The translations under genes and the position numbers were made by a program. This document shows, one piece after another, positions 8,450-14,750 of a stretch of DNA of 15,012 bases. The stretch is from SIG452 sp045656345 (GTDB lineage: Bacteria > Bacillota > Clostridia > UMGS1840): contig JAZOQZ010000130.1 of assembly GCA_045656345.1 (NCBI GenBank), forward strand, positions 1-15,012, read 5' to 3'. Under the pieces are notes generated by a model, which was not told the DNA's origin, made no database searches, and saw only the letters and a list, made by a program, of their open reading frames with translations. Within the stretch, counting starts at the first letter, position 1, and every line of letters starts with the position of its first letter.

Positions 8450-9107
8450 AAAAGATGAAATTTCCACAAGTTTACACATTGCAGGACGGTCTCGGGATGA
8501 AGTGATGTTACTCCCTGTTACCAAGACCAAAACAGTGGAAGAAATTATGCCTGCATTAGAGTACGGCATTCGTGCAATTGGTGAAAATTATGTGCAGGAA
8601 CTGGTTTCTAAATACGATGTTTTAAGTCCTTATGTGGACGAGTTTCATATGATTGGCCATCTGCAATCCAACAAGGTGAAATACATCATTGATAAAGTGA
8701 CTTTGATTCATTCGGTGGATTCTTCATCGGTTCTTTCAGAAATTCAAAAACAAGCTCAGAAAATCGGGAAAATTCAGGACGTTCTGTTTGAGGTGAACTT
8801 AACCAAAGAAGATTCTAAGTTTGGTGTATATGAAGAAAACTTAGAAGAATTGTATCAAAAAGCAAAGGAATGTCCTAACGTTTCAGTCCGAGGACTGATG
8901 ACAATGCCACCGGTTCATTATGCGGAAGATGAACTCAGGAAAGTGTTTTCGCGACTACGGGAAATTTTTGAAGGCTATCGTGCCGGTGATTCGTCGTTTG
9001 ATATTCTTTCCATGGGAATGAGTCACGACTATCAGATTGCCATTGAAGAAGGATCTACTCTTGTGCGAATCGGGTCCAAAATTTTTGGCCCTAGAAATTA
9101 TTTGTAA
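8421..9107 (+). CDS. yggS: YggS/YlmE-family pyridoxal phosphate homeostasis protein
   Basis: A PLP-binding, single-domain protein with an alanine-racemase-like fold that buffers free PLP; no enzymatic activity is firmly known for the family. The 228 residues are normal in length. They contain the PLP lysine K35 in LLPVTKTKTVEEI, IGHLQSNKVKYI, SVDSSSVL, GLMTMPP and LSMGMSHDYQIAIEEGSTLVRIGSKIFGPR. The start must be TTG 8421. An in-frame TGA (8418-8420) immediately precedes it, the next in-frame start codon would remove about 28 conserved residues, and AAGGAG (8406-8411) lies 9 bases upstream. The TTG is also the first half of a perfect -35 box (separate entry). The gene lies 37 bases after the HlyD-like gene, and its usual partner sepF follows. 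Confidence 0.93.
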   Translation: MTIAEKLDIIKDEISTSLHIAGRSRDEVMLLPVTKTKTVEEIMPALEYGIRAIGENYVQELVSKYDVLSPYVDEFHMIGHLQSNKVKYIIDKVTLIHSVDSSSVLSEIQKQAQKIGKIQDVLFEVNLTKEDSKFGVYEENLEELYQKAKECPNVSVRGLMTMPPVHYAEDELRKVFSRLREIFEGYRAGDSSFDILSMGMSHDYQIAIEEGSTLVRIGSKIFGPRNYL

Positions 9108-9116
9108 ATTATATAA

Positions 9117-9134
9117 GGAAACGACATTGTTTCC
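9117..9134 (+). other. Small hairpin in the yggS-sepF gap
   Basis: GGAAAC (9117-9122), six-base loop, GTTTCC (9129-9134), in the 53-base gap ahead of the sepF ribosome site. No T run follows, so it is not an intrinsic terminator. It could be an RNA-processing or stabilising element, or chance. Confidence 0.3.
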
Positions 9135-9160
9135 CAACCAATATATAGGAGGAAAAGATT

Positions 9161-9625
9161 ATGTTTGGCGCAATTAAGAAAAAATTAGTTGATTTCGGTA
9201 TTTTAGAGAAGGATGAGGAAGAATTGGAAGAAGAAGCGGTTGATAGCATCTTCAAACCCAAAGAAGCTCCTGTGAAAGAAACCAAAGAGGCAAAAGAACC
9301 TTTTTCCGCACCTAAAAAGGGGAAAATCGTGAATATTCACACCACCACTCAGTTGAAGGTGGTAGTGGTTCAGCCTGTTGCTTTTGAAGATTCCAAAGAA
9401 ATTGCAGACCATTTAAAAACCAAAAAACCTATCGTTGTTAATTTGGAAAATATTGACCGTGAAGTTGCGAAAAGAATTATCGACTTTTTATCCGGTGCAG
9501 TATATTCTTTAGACGGAAACATTCAGAAAATTTCCAACGGCATCTTTTTGATTGTTCCTTACAACATGGGAATTATGGGAGATTTCAAAGACGAATTGCG
9601 CAATAAAGTTGCGTTCCCGTTCTAA
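9161..9625 (+). CDS. sepF: Cell division protein SepF
   Basis: A membrane-binding partner of FtsZ that aligns filaments at the septum. The 154 residues start with a short amphipathic anchor (MFGAIKKKLVDFGIL) and then an acidic and Lys-rich variable linker (about 17-55). The SepF core is at about 65-140, with VVVVQPVAFEDSKEIADHLK, PIVVNLENIDREVAKRIIDF, LSGAVYSLDG (conserved G112 of the dimer interface) and SNGIFLIVPYN. The length is normal. AGGAGG (9147-9152) lies 8 bases before the ATG and is one of the strongest ribosome sites in the window, which fits a protein made in quantity. The neighbours are the classic Gram-positive division cluster. Confidence 0.96.
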   Translation: MFGAIKKKLVDFGILEKDEEELEEEAVDSIFKPKEAPVKETKEAKEPFSAPKKGKIVNIHTTTQLKVVVVQPVAFEDSKEIADHLKTKKPIVVNLENIDREVAKRIIDFLSGAVYSLDGNIQKISNGIFLIVPYNMGIMGDFKDELRNKVAFPF

Positions 9626-9634
9626 AATATCTTT

Positions 9635-10396
9635 ATGCAGATAAAAACGGAACTGTTGGCGAGAATATCCGATAAGGATGATCGTATGCTGCTTTCATCT
9701 GTGTATGACAAATTAGAGCAATCCTATCAGAGAAATTATCCTGTTTTTTCAGATTTCTTAGATGAAAGACAAATGGCTTTGGTGAAAAATTTGTTTTCGT
9801 TCTGGAAAGATGATCTTTGTTTCTTTGGAGGAATTGAAAATGCAGGAAGAAATATTTGTCATTTGCGGTTCGGATATGAAGAATATCCTATAAAGCTGGT
9901 GGAGTTATCGTTTCCGAAAGGGGCAGATGTGACTCACAGAGATGTGCTGGGTTCTTTGATGGGACTCGGTATCAAACGCCAGAAAATCGGGGATATTTTA
10001 GTTGATGGTGTCGCTATTGTGGCAGTGAAGGAAGAAATTTTAAAATATCTCACCGAAAATCTTGCCAGTGTGGGAAGATATCCTGTCAGCATACGCGTGC
10101 TGGAAGGATTTACAGTGAAAAATATCGAAAATTTTTCCTACCGTCAAACCACCGTTGCAGCATTGAGGCTGGATTGCATTGTCTCAGATATTACCCGACT
10201 TTCCCGGGAAAACGCTAAGGAGTTGATTCTTGCGGGGAAGGTAAAGGTGAATCATTTTGAGCAGACTCATTATAATAAAGTGCTTTCTCAGGGAGATATC
10301 ATTTCTATTTCTAAAAAAGGACGTTTTGTTTTGGAAGAAATTGAAGGTGTCACCAGGAAAGACAGAATCAGAATTACGATAAAAAAATACGAATAA
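9635..10396 (+). CDS. ylmH: YlmH-family S4-domain RNA-binding protein
   Basis: 253 residues. The N-terminal part has the family's FSDFLDERQ (about 38-45) and HRDVLGSLMGLGIKRQKIGDI (101-121). A C-terminal S4 domain (about 178-235) contains RLSRENAKELILAGKVKVN and LSQGDIISISKKGRF. YlmH proteins sit between sepF and divIVA in many Firmicutes. In Bacillus they are related to the stalled-ribosome rescue factor RqcP, so an RNA or ribosome role is likely. The start is not firm. ATG 9635, 9 bases after sepF, has no recognisable SD, while in-frame ATG 9686 has AAGGA (9674-9678) at a good distance. The longer form is kept because residues 5-17 (TELLARISDKDDR) look like the family's N-terminus. Coupling to sepF is probable. 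Confidence 0.9.
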   Translation: MQIKTELLARISDKDDRMLLSSVYDKLEQSYQRNYPVFSDFLDERQMALVKNLFSFWKDDLCFFGGIENAGRNICHLRFGYEEYPIKLVELSFPKGADVTHRDVLGSLMGLGIKRQKIGDILVDGVAIVAVKEEILKYLTENLASVGRYPVSIRVLEGFTVKNIENFSYRQTTVAALRLDCIVSDITRLSRENAKELILAGKVKVNHFEQTHYNKVLSQGDIISISKKGRFVLEEIEGVTRKDRIRITIKKYE

Positions 10397-10425
10397 GGCA
10401 TAGGAGAACTACACTCTTATGCCTT
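10395..10425 (+). promoter_or_regulatory. 12-bp hairpin between ylmH and divIVA
   Basis: AAGGCATAGGAG (10395-10406) pairs with CTCTTATGCCTT (10414-10425) through 12 base pairs including one G-U, closing a 7-base loop. The left arm begins in the ylmH stop. It contains AGGAG (10402-10406), and the right arm contains ATG 10419, which is in frame with divIVA. No proper T run follows (TTTGTGT), so termination would be weak at best. It may stabilise or separate the messages, or block the upstream start. Confidence 0.5.
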
Positions 10426-10448
10426 TGTGTAAAAAAGGGGGAATTTTT

Positions 10449-10889
10449 ATGTACACACCGATCGAACTGGAAAACATTACCTTTAAAAAATCCACTTTTG
10501 GTTATAATCAGGATGAGGTTATGGAATTTGTGGACCGCATTTATGAGGATTATGACAAACTGTATAAAGAAAATCTGGCGTTAAAAGACAAAAACAATAT
10601 GCTCTCAGACGCAATCCGTGAGTATAAATCCATGGAAGATGCGCTTCGTGATACTGTGGTAACAGCACATTCCATTTCTGATGAGGTGAAGAAAAATGCC
10701 CATAAAGAAGCGGAAGTTATTATAAAAGAAGCCAATGTGCAAAAAGATGAAATGTTTGCAAAGGCAAATGAAGAATTGAGTGCAATCCAGGCACAGATTG
10801 CAAGCTTAAAACAGGAATTCAATATTTATAAATCTAAAATCAGAAGTCTGATTCAGTCTCAGATTGATATTTTGGAATTGGATCAATAA
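10449..10889 (+). CDS. divIVA: DivIVA-family cell division/polarity protein
   Basis: A coiled-coil scaffold that binds curved membrane at poles and septa. From ATG 10449 it has 146 residues: the N-terminal lipid-binding domain MYTPIELENITFKK, then STFGYNQDEVMEFVDRI, followed by two long heptad-rich helices (about 30-75 and 80-146) ending QSQIDILELDQ. The Bacillus membrane-inserting F17-R18 pair is replaced here by T16-F17. The start at 10449 is preferred because AAGGGGGAA (10435-10443) precedes it and the family begins M-x-TP. ATG 10419 would add ten residues (MPLCKKGGIF) and lies in the hairpin. At 146 residues it is slightly shorter than the 164 of Bacillus, with no extra C-terminal tail. 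Confidence 0.92.
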   Translation: MYTPIELENITFKKSTFGYNQDEVMEFVDRIYEDYDKLYKENLALKDKNNMLSDAIREYKSMEDALRDTVVTAHSISDEVKKNAHKEAEVIIKEANVQKDEMFAKANEELSAIQAQIASLKQEFNIYKSKIRSLIQSQIDILELDQ

Positions 10890-10899
10890 GGGTGTTTTT

Positions 10900-11391
10900 A
10901 TGATGACATTGTATATGGGAATCGTTCTGCTGCTGATTTTTTTAACAAGAATTTTAGCATATTGGACAATGCATGCATTGGCAACAACCGATGCCATCGT
11001 GATTCCCGAAATCTTAAAACTGACTTATGTGAAAAATTTTGGAGCAGGGTTTGGCATTTTTGAAGGAGCGAAGGTGCTTTTGATTTCTGTGTCCGTTATT
11101 CTGTTTATTTTGATTACATACTATGTAGTATCCAAGAAAAAGGAAATCAAATTGTCCACATTGATTCCTCTTGCGTTGATTGCAGGAGGTGGGATTTCCA
11201 ATGTTGCAGACCGCCTGCAATTTGGATATGTGGTAGATTATATCAATGTTTATTGCATTGACTATCCGGTTTTTAACCTGGCTGATATTTGCGTGGTAAT
11301 CGGAGTATTCTGGATTGCTGGAAAAATTTTGTTTTCAAAGGAAATAAACGGAACAAAAGAAATAAAAGAAACAAAAAAGTCGAAAGAGTAG
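10900..11391 (+). CDS. lspA: Lipoprotein signal peptidase (signal peptidase II), divergent N-terminus
   Basis: A membrane aspartic protease that removes lipoprotein signal peptides after lipid attachment. 163 residues with four membrane segments, near 5-25, 58-77, 87-101 and 126-146. The active-site blocks are present: TYVKNFGAGFGIF, ISNVADRLQFGYVVDYI with D113, and FNLAD with D129; D113 and D129 are the catalytic pair. The first membrane segment lacks the family's D-Q-x-(T/S)-K: where an aspartate is expected it reads LIFLTRILAYW. The tail after the last helix is Lys/Glu-rich and holds a tandem hexapeptide. ATG 10900 follows AAGGG (10888-10892), with an SD-like distance of 7 bases and a 10-base gap from divIVA. 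Confidence 0.9.
   Translation: MMTLYMGIVLLLIFLTRILAYWTMHALATTDAIVIPEILKLTYVKNFGAGFGIFEGAKVLLISVSVILFILITYYVVSKKKEIKLSTLIPLALIAGGGISNVADRLQFGYVVDYINVYCIDYPVFNLADICVVIGVFWIAGKILFSKEINGTKEIKETKKSKE
11341..11376 (+). repeat. 18-bp tandem duplication at the 3' end of lspA
   Basis: GAAATAAACGGAACAAAA (11341-11358) is followed directly by GAAATAAAAGAAACAAAA (11359-11376), with two mismatches in 18. In frame it encodes EINGTK then EIKETK in the cytoplasmic tail of LspA. It looks like a slippage duplication of A-rich sequence. Confidence 0.75.
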
Positions 11392-11404
11392 TAGGAGAAT
11401 CCCT

Positions 11405-12304
11405 ATGGAACTGATTGTTTCAACCTCTTGTAAAATTCGAATTGACAAATATCTGGCAGAAAACTGTCCTGATTTAACCAGAAACTTTATACAAAAGTTA
11501 ATTGAGGAAGAAAATATTACCGTAAATGGAAATATCTGCACGAAAAAAACATCAGTTTCTGATGGAGATAAGATTGTTTGTCAAATCCCTGAGCCGAAGG
11601 AACTTTCGGTTATGGGAGAAAATATCCCTTTGGAAATTGTTTATGAAGATGATTCCTTAATTGTGGTGAATAAACCTCGTGGGATGGTGGTGCATCCTGC
11701 AAATGGTAATCACGAAGGGACTTTAGTGAATGCACTGCTGTATCATTGTAAAGAACGGCTTTCTTCTATTAACGGAGTGATTCGTCCTGGAATTGTGCAT
11801 CGGATTGATAAAGATACCAGCGGAATTTTGTTGGTTGCAAAAACGGATGCGGCGCATTTGTCTTTGGCAGAACAGATTAAGGAACATTCCGTGAAGCGAG
11901 AATATATTGCACTGTTGGATGGGGTAATCAAGGACGATGGGGGCACTGTGGATAAGCCCATTGGAAGAAGCGAAAAAGACCGTAAAAAAATGGCGATTAC
12001 CTTAAAAAATTCCAGAAATGCAGTGACACACTATACTGTTTTGGAACGGTATGCGGGGTATTGTTTGGTCAAATGTCGATTGGAAACCGGAAGAACTCAT
12101 CAGATTCGTGTCCATATGGCGAGTTTAGGTCATCCTGTAACAGGGGATCCGGTTTACGGTGCAAAAAAGCAAAAGCTTTTTCAGAAAGGGCAGTTGCTGC
12201 ATGCGAAGACTATCGGATTTATTCATCCTCGAACAGGAGAATATATGGAGTTTAGCTCCGAGCTTCCCGATGAATTTCAAGCTGTTTTAAATAAACTGAA
12301 ATAA
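11405..12304 (+). CDS. rluD: RluA/RluD-family 23S rRNA pseudouridine synthase
   Basis: Converts uridines to pseudouridine in RNA, by family expectation in 23S rRNA. 299 residues: an N-terminal S4 RNA-binding domain (about 11-60, RIDKYLAENCPDLTRNFIQ to GDKIVCQIP), then the synthase domain with VYEDDSLIVVNKPRGMVVHP, the catalytic motif GIVHRIDKDTSG (catalytic D135), LLVAKTDAAH, RLETGRTHQIRVHMASLGHPVTGDPVYG and LHAKTIGF. The gene after lspA in Firmicutes is regularly this enzyme (YlyB in Bacillus), but the exact target uridines cannot be told from sequence. AGGAG (11393-11397) sits 7 bases before the ATG; lspA ends 13 bases upstream. It ends in tandem stops, TAA TAG. Confidence 0.93.
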   Translation: MELIVSTSCKIRIDKYLAENCPDLTRNFIQKLIEEENITVNGNICTKKTSVSDGDKIVCQIPEPKELSVMGENIPLEIVYEDDSLIVVNKPRGMVVHPANGNHEGTLVNALLYHCKERLSSINGVIRPGIVHRIDKDTSGILLVAKTDAAHLSLAEQIKEHSVKREYIALLDGVIKDDGGTVDKPIGRSEKDRKKMAITLKNSRNAVTHYTVLERYAGYCLVKCRLETGRTHQIRVHMASLGHPVTGDPVYGAKKQKLFQKGQLLHAKTIGFIHPRTGEYMEFSSELPDEFQAVLNKLK

Positions 12305-12320
12305 TAGAAGGACTTTAGTT

Positions 12321-12713
12321 ATGAAAACAATAGAAGAAGTACGGTCATTTTTTCAAAACGACCGATTTGCAACTGAAAACGGAATGGTGATAGATGAAAT
12401 AGGTGAAAACTATGCCAAATGCAGTCTGATGATTTCACAACGGCATAAAAATGCCGTTGGTGCAGTAATGGGTGGCGTTTATTTTACATTAGCTGATTTT
12501 TGTTACGCCGTTGCTGCTAATCACAAGGAACCTAAGTGGGTTTCTTTAAATTCTACCATTTCTTTTTTGGGTAGAGCAAAAGGTAAGCGTTTGATTGCAA
12601 CTGCTGAGTGCGTGAAAAATGGTCATTCTACCAATCTTTATACGATTACCGTTACAGACGAATTAGAGAATTTGGTTGCTTCTGTCTCGGTAGCAGGATT
12701 TGCCACAAAATAG
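12321..12713 (+). CDS. PaaI-type hotdog-fold acyl-CoA thioesterase
   Basis: 130 residues with the hotdog-fold pattern HKNAVGAVMGGVYFTLADFCYAVAAN, then VSLNSTISFLGRAKGKRLIATAE and a final NLVASVSVAGFATK. The PaaI group hydrolyses acyl- or aryl-CoA thioesters in the cytoplasm. The likely catalytic acid D59 (LADF) and N44 are present, but the usual HGG is MGG (M50-G51-G52), a variation at a position that differs among relatives. AAGGA (12308-12312) lies 8 bases before the ATG, and the gene starts 16 bases after rluD, so it is probably the last gene of the operon. The natural substrate is unknown. A transposase remnant begins 2 bases after the stop on the other strand. Confidence 0.85.
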   Translation: MKTIEEVRSFFQNDRFATENGMVIDEIGENYAKCSLMISQRHKNAVGAVMGGVYFTLADFCYAVAANHKEPKWVSLNSTISFLGRAKGKRLIATAECVKNGHSTNLYTITVTDELENLVASVSVAGFATK

Positions 12714-12715
12714 TC

Positions 12716-12829
12716 GCTTACCAGCACATGTATGTGATCTGGACAAACATTTCCTTCGATAATTTCTACTCCTTTCCACTGACATAATCGACGCAGTATT
12801 TCGTGCATCTCTAACTTTTTTAGAACCAC
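12716..12829 (-). mobile_element. Remnant of an IS200/IS605-family TnpA (Y1 HUH transposase)
   Basis: On the minus strand an open frame from GTG at 12829 reads EILRRLCQWKGVEIIEGN followed by VCPDHIHVLVS. This is the central block of IS200-type TnpA; the HUH metal-binding motif is HIH at 12728-12736. The match stops at 12716, two bases from the thioesterase stop, where the next family residues (IPPK) should be. Downstream parts, including the catalytic tyrosine helix, are missing, and so is most of the N-terminus. About 38 codons of a protein of about 150 remain, so it cannot be active. It lies outside the thioesterase coding region. Confidence 0.75.
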
Positions 12830-12846
12830 GTGACTATTGCGTGGTT
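12824..12846 (+). other. Small hairpin in the thioesterase-mscL gap
   Basis: AACCACG (12824-12830) and CGTGGTT (12840-12846) form a 7-bp stem with a 9-base loop, followed by TTCG. It could be a weak + strand terminator or a leftover of the end hairpin of the IS200-type element next to it. The sequence alone does not decide. Confidence 0.4.
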
Positions 12847-12860
12847 TTCGTTATATAAGC

Positions 12861-12894
12861 AAAAAAGGCTATCCGAGTCCGGATAGCCTTTTTT
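12861..12894. terminator. Bidirectional intrinsic terminator between converging operons
   Basis: GGCTATCCG (12867-12875), loop AGTC, CGGATAGCC (12880-12888): a perfect 9-bp stem flanked by A6 on the left and T6 on the right, so the pairing extends to 15 bp. It works as a rho-independent terminator on either strand. It ends the + strand run at the thioesterase and the minus-strand gltA-mscL unit, whose last stop is 15 bases away. Confidence 0.93.
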
Positions 12895-12909
12895 AGTGCT
12901 ATAAAGTGA

Positions 12910-13341
12910 TTAAACCAAAGTTTCGTCCTTTGCTTTTTCTTTTAATAAATCTCTGATTTCTTCCAGTAACACAACATCATCTGCTTTTTTGGGAGCTTCT
13001 TCGGGAGCAGGCTCTTCTTTTCTTTTTCTGGAGAGTGCTGCAACCACTTTAATGAACACGAAGATGGATAACGCAACAATGAAGAAATCGATAACTGTCT
13101 GAATAAATGCACCGTATTTGATTTCTGCTTCACCTACAATGTAAGAAAGTTCAGCGAAACTTACACCGCCCAATAACAAACCGATAGCAGGCGTGATTAT
13201 GTTGTCTACCAAGGAAGTAACAATTCCTTTGAAGGCACCACCGACGATAACACCGACTGCCATATCAAGCACGTTACCTTTTAATGCAAATTCTTTAAAT
13301 TCAGTAATGAAACCGCTAACTTTTTCTTTTGCTTTTTTCAT
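12910..13341 (-). CDS. mscL: Large-conductance mechanosensitive channel MscL
   Basis: Pentameric membrane channel that opens under tension to save cells from hypo-osmotic shock. 143 residues: a short N-terminal amphipathic helix (FITEFKEFALKGN), TM1 at about 24-48 with DMAVGVIVGGAFKGIVTSLV, a loop with ITPAIGLLLGG, TM2 at about 79-103 (FIQTVIDFFIVALSIFVFIK), a Pro/Glu linker and a C-terminal helix VLLEEIRDLLKEK. All are close to the E. coli protein. ATG 13341 is preferred over an upstream ATG at 13374 because GAAGGG (complement of 13351-13356) is placed 9 bases upstream, and the family starts just before the amphipathic helix. It begins 36 bases after the gltA stop, so it is probably co-transcribed with it. 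Confidence 0.96.
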   Translation of the reverse strand: MKKAKEKVSGFITEFKEFALKGNVLDMAVGVIVGGAFKGIVTSLVDNIITPAIGLLLGGVSFAELSYIVGEAEIKYGAFIQTVIDFFIVALSIFVFIKVVAALSRKRKEEPAPEEAPKKADDVVLLEEIRDLLKEKAKDETLV

Positions 13342-13377
13342 GACGATTTTCCCTTCTTTTGTTATGATAAACATTAT

Positions 13378-14730
13378 TTATTCTCTGTCTTCCAGCGGAA
13401 TGTAGGTTGTATCTTTAGAAATACATTTGTATGCGGGACGCATAATTTTTTTGTTCATAGAAATTTCCTCAATGATGTGAGCACCCCAACCGGCAATTCT
13501 GGAGATTGCAAACAGGGGAGTAAACAGTTCTTTCGGAATATTCAGCATCTGATACACGAAACCGGAATACAAGTCCACGTTGGCACAGATGATTTTATTA
13601 GTCTTTCGATTGATTACAATGGGCGCCAAGCGTTCCACAGCTTCGTATACCTTAAACTGCGCCATAGCATCTTTTTCCTGAGCGAGTTCTCTTGCTTTTT
13701 CACGGAGTAACTCTGCACGGGGGTCGGAAATGGTGTAAACAGCGTGACCCATGCCGTAAATCAAGCCACTTTTGTCGTATGCCTGTTTGTCGAGGATTTT
13801 TGCAAGATGATCCATAATTTCATCATCGTTATCCCAATGTTCCACATTGGCACACAAATCTTCCATCATTTCTACCACTTTGATGTTGGCACCACCGTGA
13901 CGGGGACCTTTTAAGGAACCGATTGCTGCCGCAATTGCAGAATATACGTCGGTACCGGAGGAAGTTACCACGTGGGTTGTGAAGGTGGAGTTATTACCTC
14001 CGCCGTGTTCAGCGTGTAAAATCAGCATCAAGTCTAAGATTTCAGCTTCTAAGGGAGTGAATTTTCTGCTGGTACGAATTAATCTCAGGAAGTTCTCTGC
14101 GATGGAATATTCATCTTTACAATGATGCAGTACCAAACTTTTTCCGTCATAATAGTGACGTTTTGCCTGATAACCGTATGCTGCGATAGTGCTCAGTCTT
14201 GCAATCAAAGCAATAATCTGACGAATCACGTTGGGGATGCTGGTATCATCAGGTTGCTCATCATATGAATATAAAGCCAGAACCCCACGTGCCAACTTGT
14301 TCATAATGTCTTTACTGGGTGCTTTTAAAATCATATCCTCTGCAAATCCAAAGGGCAGTTCACGATAGGCAGCGATATTATCGCAGAAGGTTTCAAATTC
14401 TTCTTTATTGGGAAGTTTGGAGAATAAGAGCAGGAAGATAACTTCTTCAAAGCCCATTCTTTTGCCTTTTAAACCGGCAATAATATCACGGATTTCAATA
14501 CCACGATAAGAAAGTTTGCCGGGAATTGCAACCTTTTCATCATTTTCGATAATATAACTGCTGACATTACCTACGGTGGTTAATCCAACCAGAACCCCGG
14601 TTCCGTTAGCATTACGAAGACCTCTTTTAACATCGTATTTTTCGTAAAGAGAGGAATCAATTTTGGAAAAGTCGCTTACTTTATTAGACAAATGATCAAT
14701 ATATTCTTGAGTCAAATTCGGTTCTTTCAT
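13378..14730 (-). CDS. gltA: Citrate synthase (citrate/2-methylcitrate synthase family)
   Basis: Condenses oxaloacetate and acetyl-CoA to citrate; a 2-methylcitrate activity cannot be excluded from sequence. 450 residues, the long form seen in Clostridia (N-terminus with YEKYDVKRGLRNANGTGVLV). The catalytic residues are present: H278 in GPRHGGAN, H329 in GMGHAVYTISDPRA and D386 in NVDLYSG. LHAEHGGGNNSTF (H239, H242) and GKLSYRGIEI are also seen. The start at 14730 is set by AAGGAG (complement of 14741-14746) 10 bases upstream. The frame stays open further upstream (an ATG at 14811), but that ATG lies inside the promoter -10 and has no SD. No aconitase or isocitrate dehydrogenase is in the window. 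Confidence 0.96.
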   Translation of the reverse strand: MKEPNLTQEYIDHLSNKVSDFSKIDSSLYEKYDVKRGLRNANGTGVLVGLTTVGNVSSYIIENDEKVAIPGKLSYRGIEIRDIIAGLKGKRMGFEEVIFLLLFSKLPNKEEFETFCDNIAAYRELPFGFAEDMILKAPSKDIMNKLARGVLALYSYDEQPDDTSIPNVIRQIIALIARLSTIAAYGYQAKRHYYDGKSLVLHHCKDEYSIAENFLRLIRTSRKFTPLEAEILDLMLILHAEHGGGNNSTFTTHVVTSSGTDVYSAIAAAIGSLKGPRHGGANIKVVEMMEDLCANVEHWDNDDEIMDHLAKILDKQAYDKSGLIYGMGHAVYTISDPRAELLREKARELAQEKDAMAQFKVYEAVERLAPIVINRKTNKIICANVDLYSGFVYQMLNIPKELFTPLFAISRIAGWGAHIIEEISMNKKIMRPAYKCISKDTTYIPLEDRE

Positions 14731-14750
14731 AACTTTTGCTCTCCTTTTTT

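Noticed and set aside
9117..9134. Hairpin before sepF as a terminator
   Set aside because: The 6-bp stem is short and is not followed by a T run; it is listed only as a possible small RNA structure.
10864..10899. Longer LspA start overlapping the end of divIVA
   Set aside because: The extra residues MIFWNWINKGVF come from the divIVA tail in another frame and lack an SD; ATG 10900 follows AAGGG.
11444..11475. TTGACA inside rluD as an internal promoter
   Set aside because: The hexamer is there, but no acceptable -10 occurs 16-18 bases downstream.
12061..12255. 64-residue + strand frame inside rluD
   Set aside because: It is the shifted frame of the conserved rluD catalytic domain, with no independent start signal.
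13342..13374. Longer MscL start (ATG 13374, 11 extra residues)
   Set aside because: No SD sequence; it sits 3 bases from the gltA stop, while ATG 13341 has GAAGGG at a normal distance and matches the family's N-terminus.
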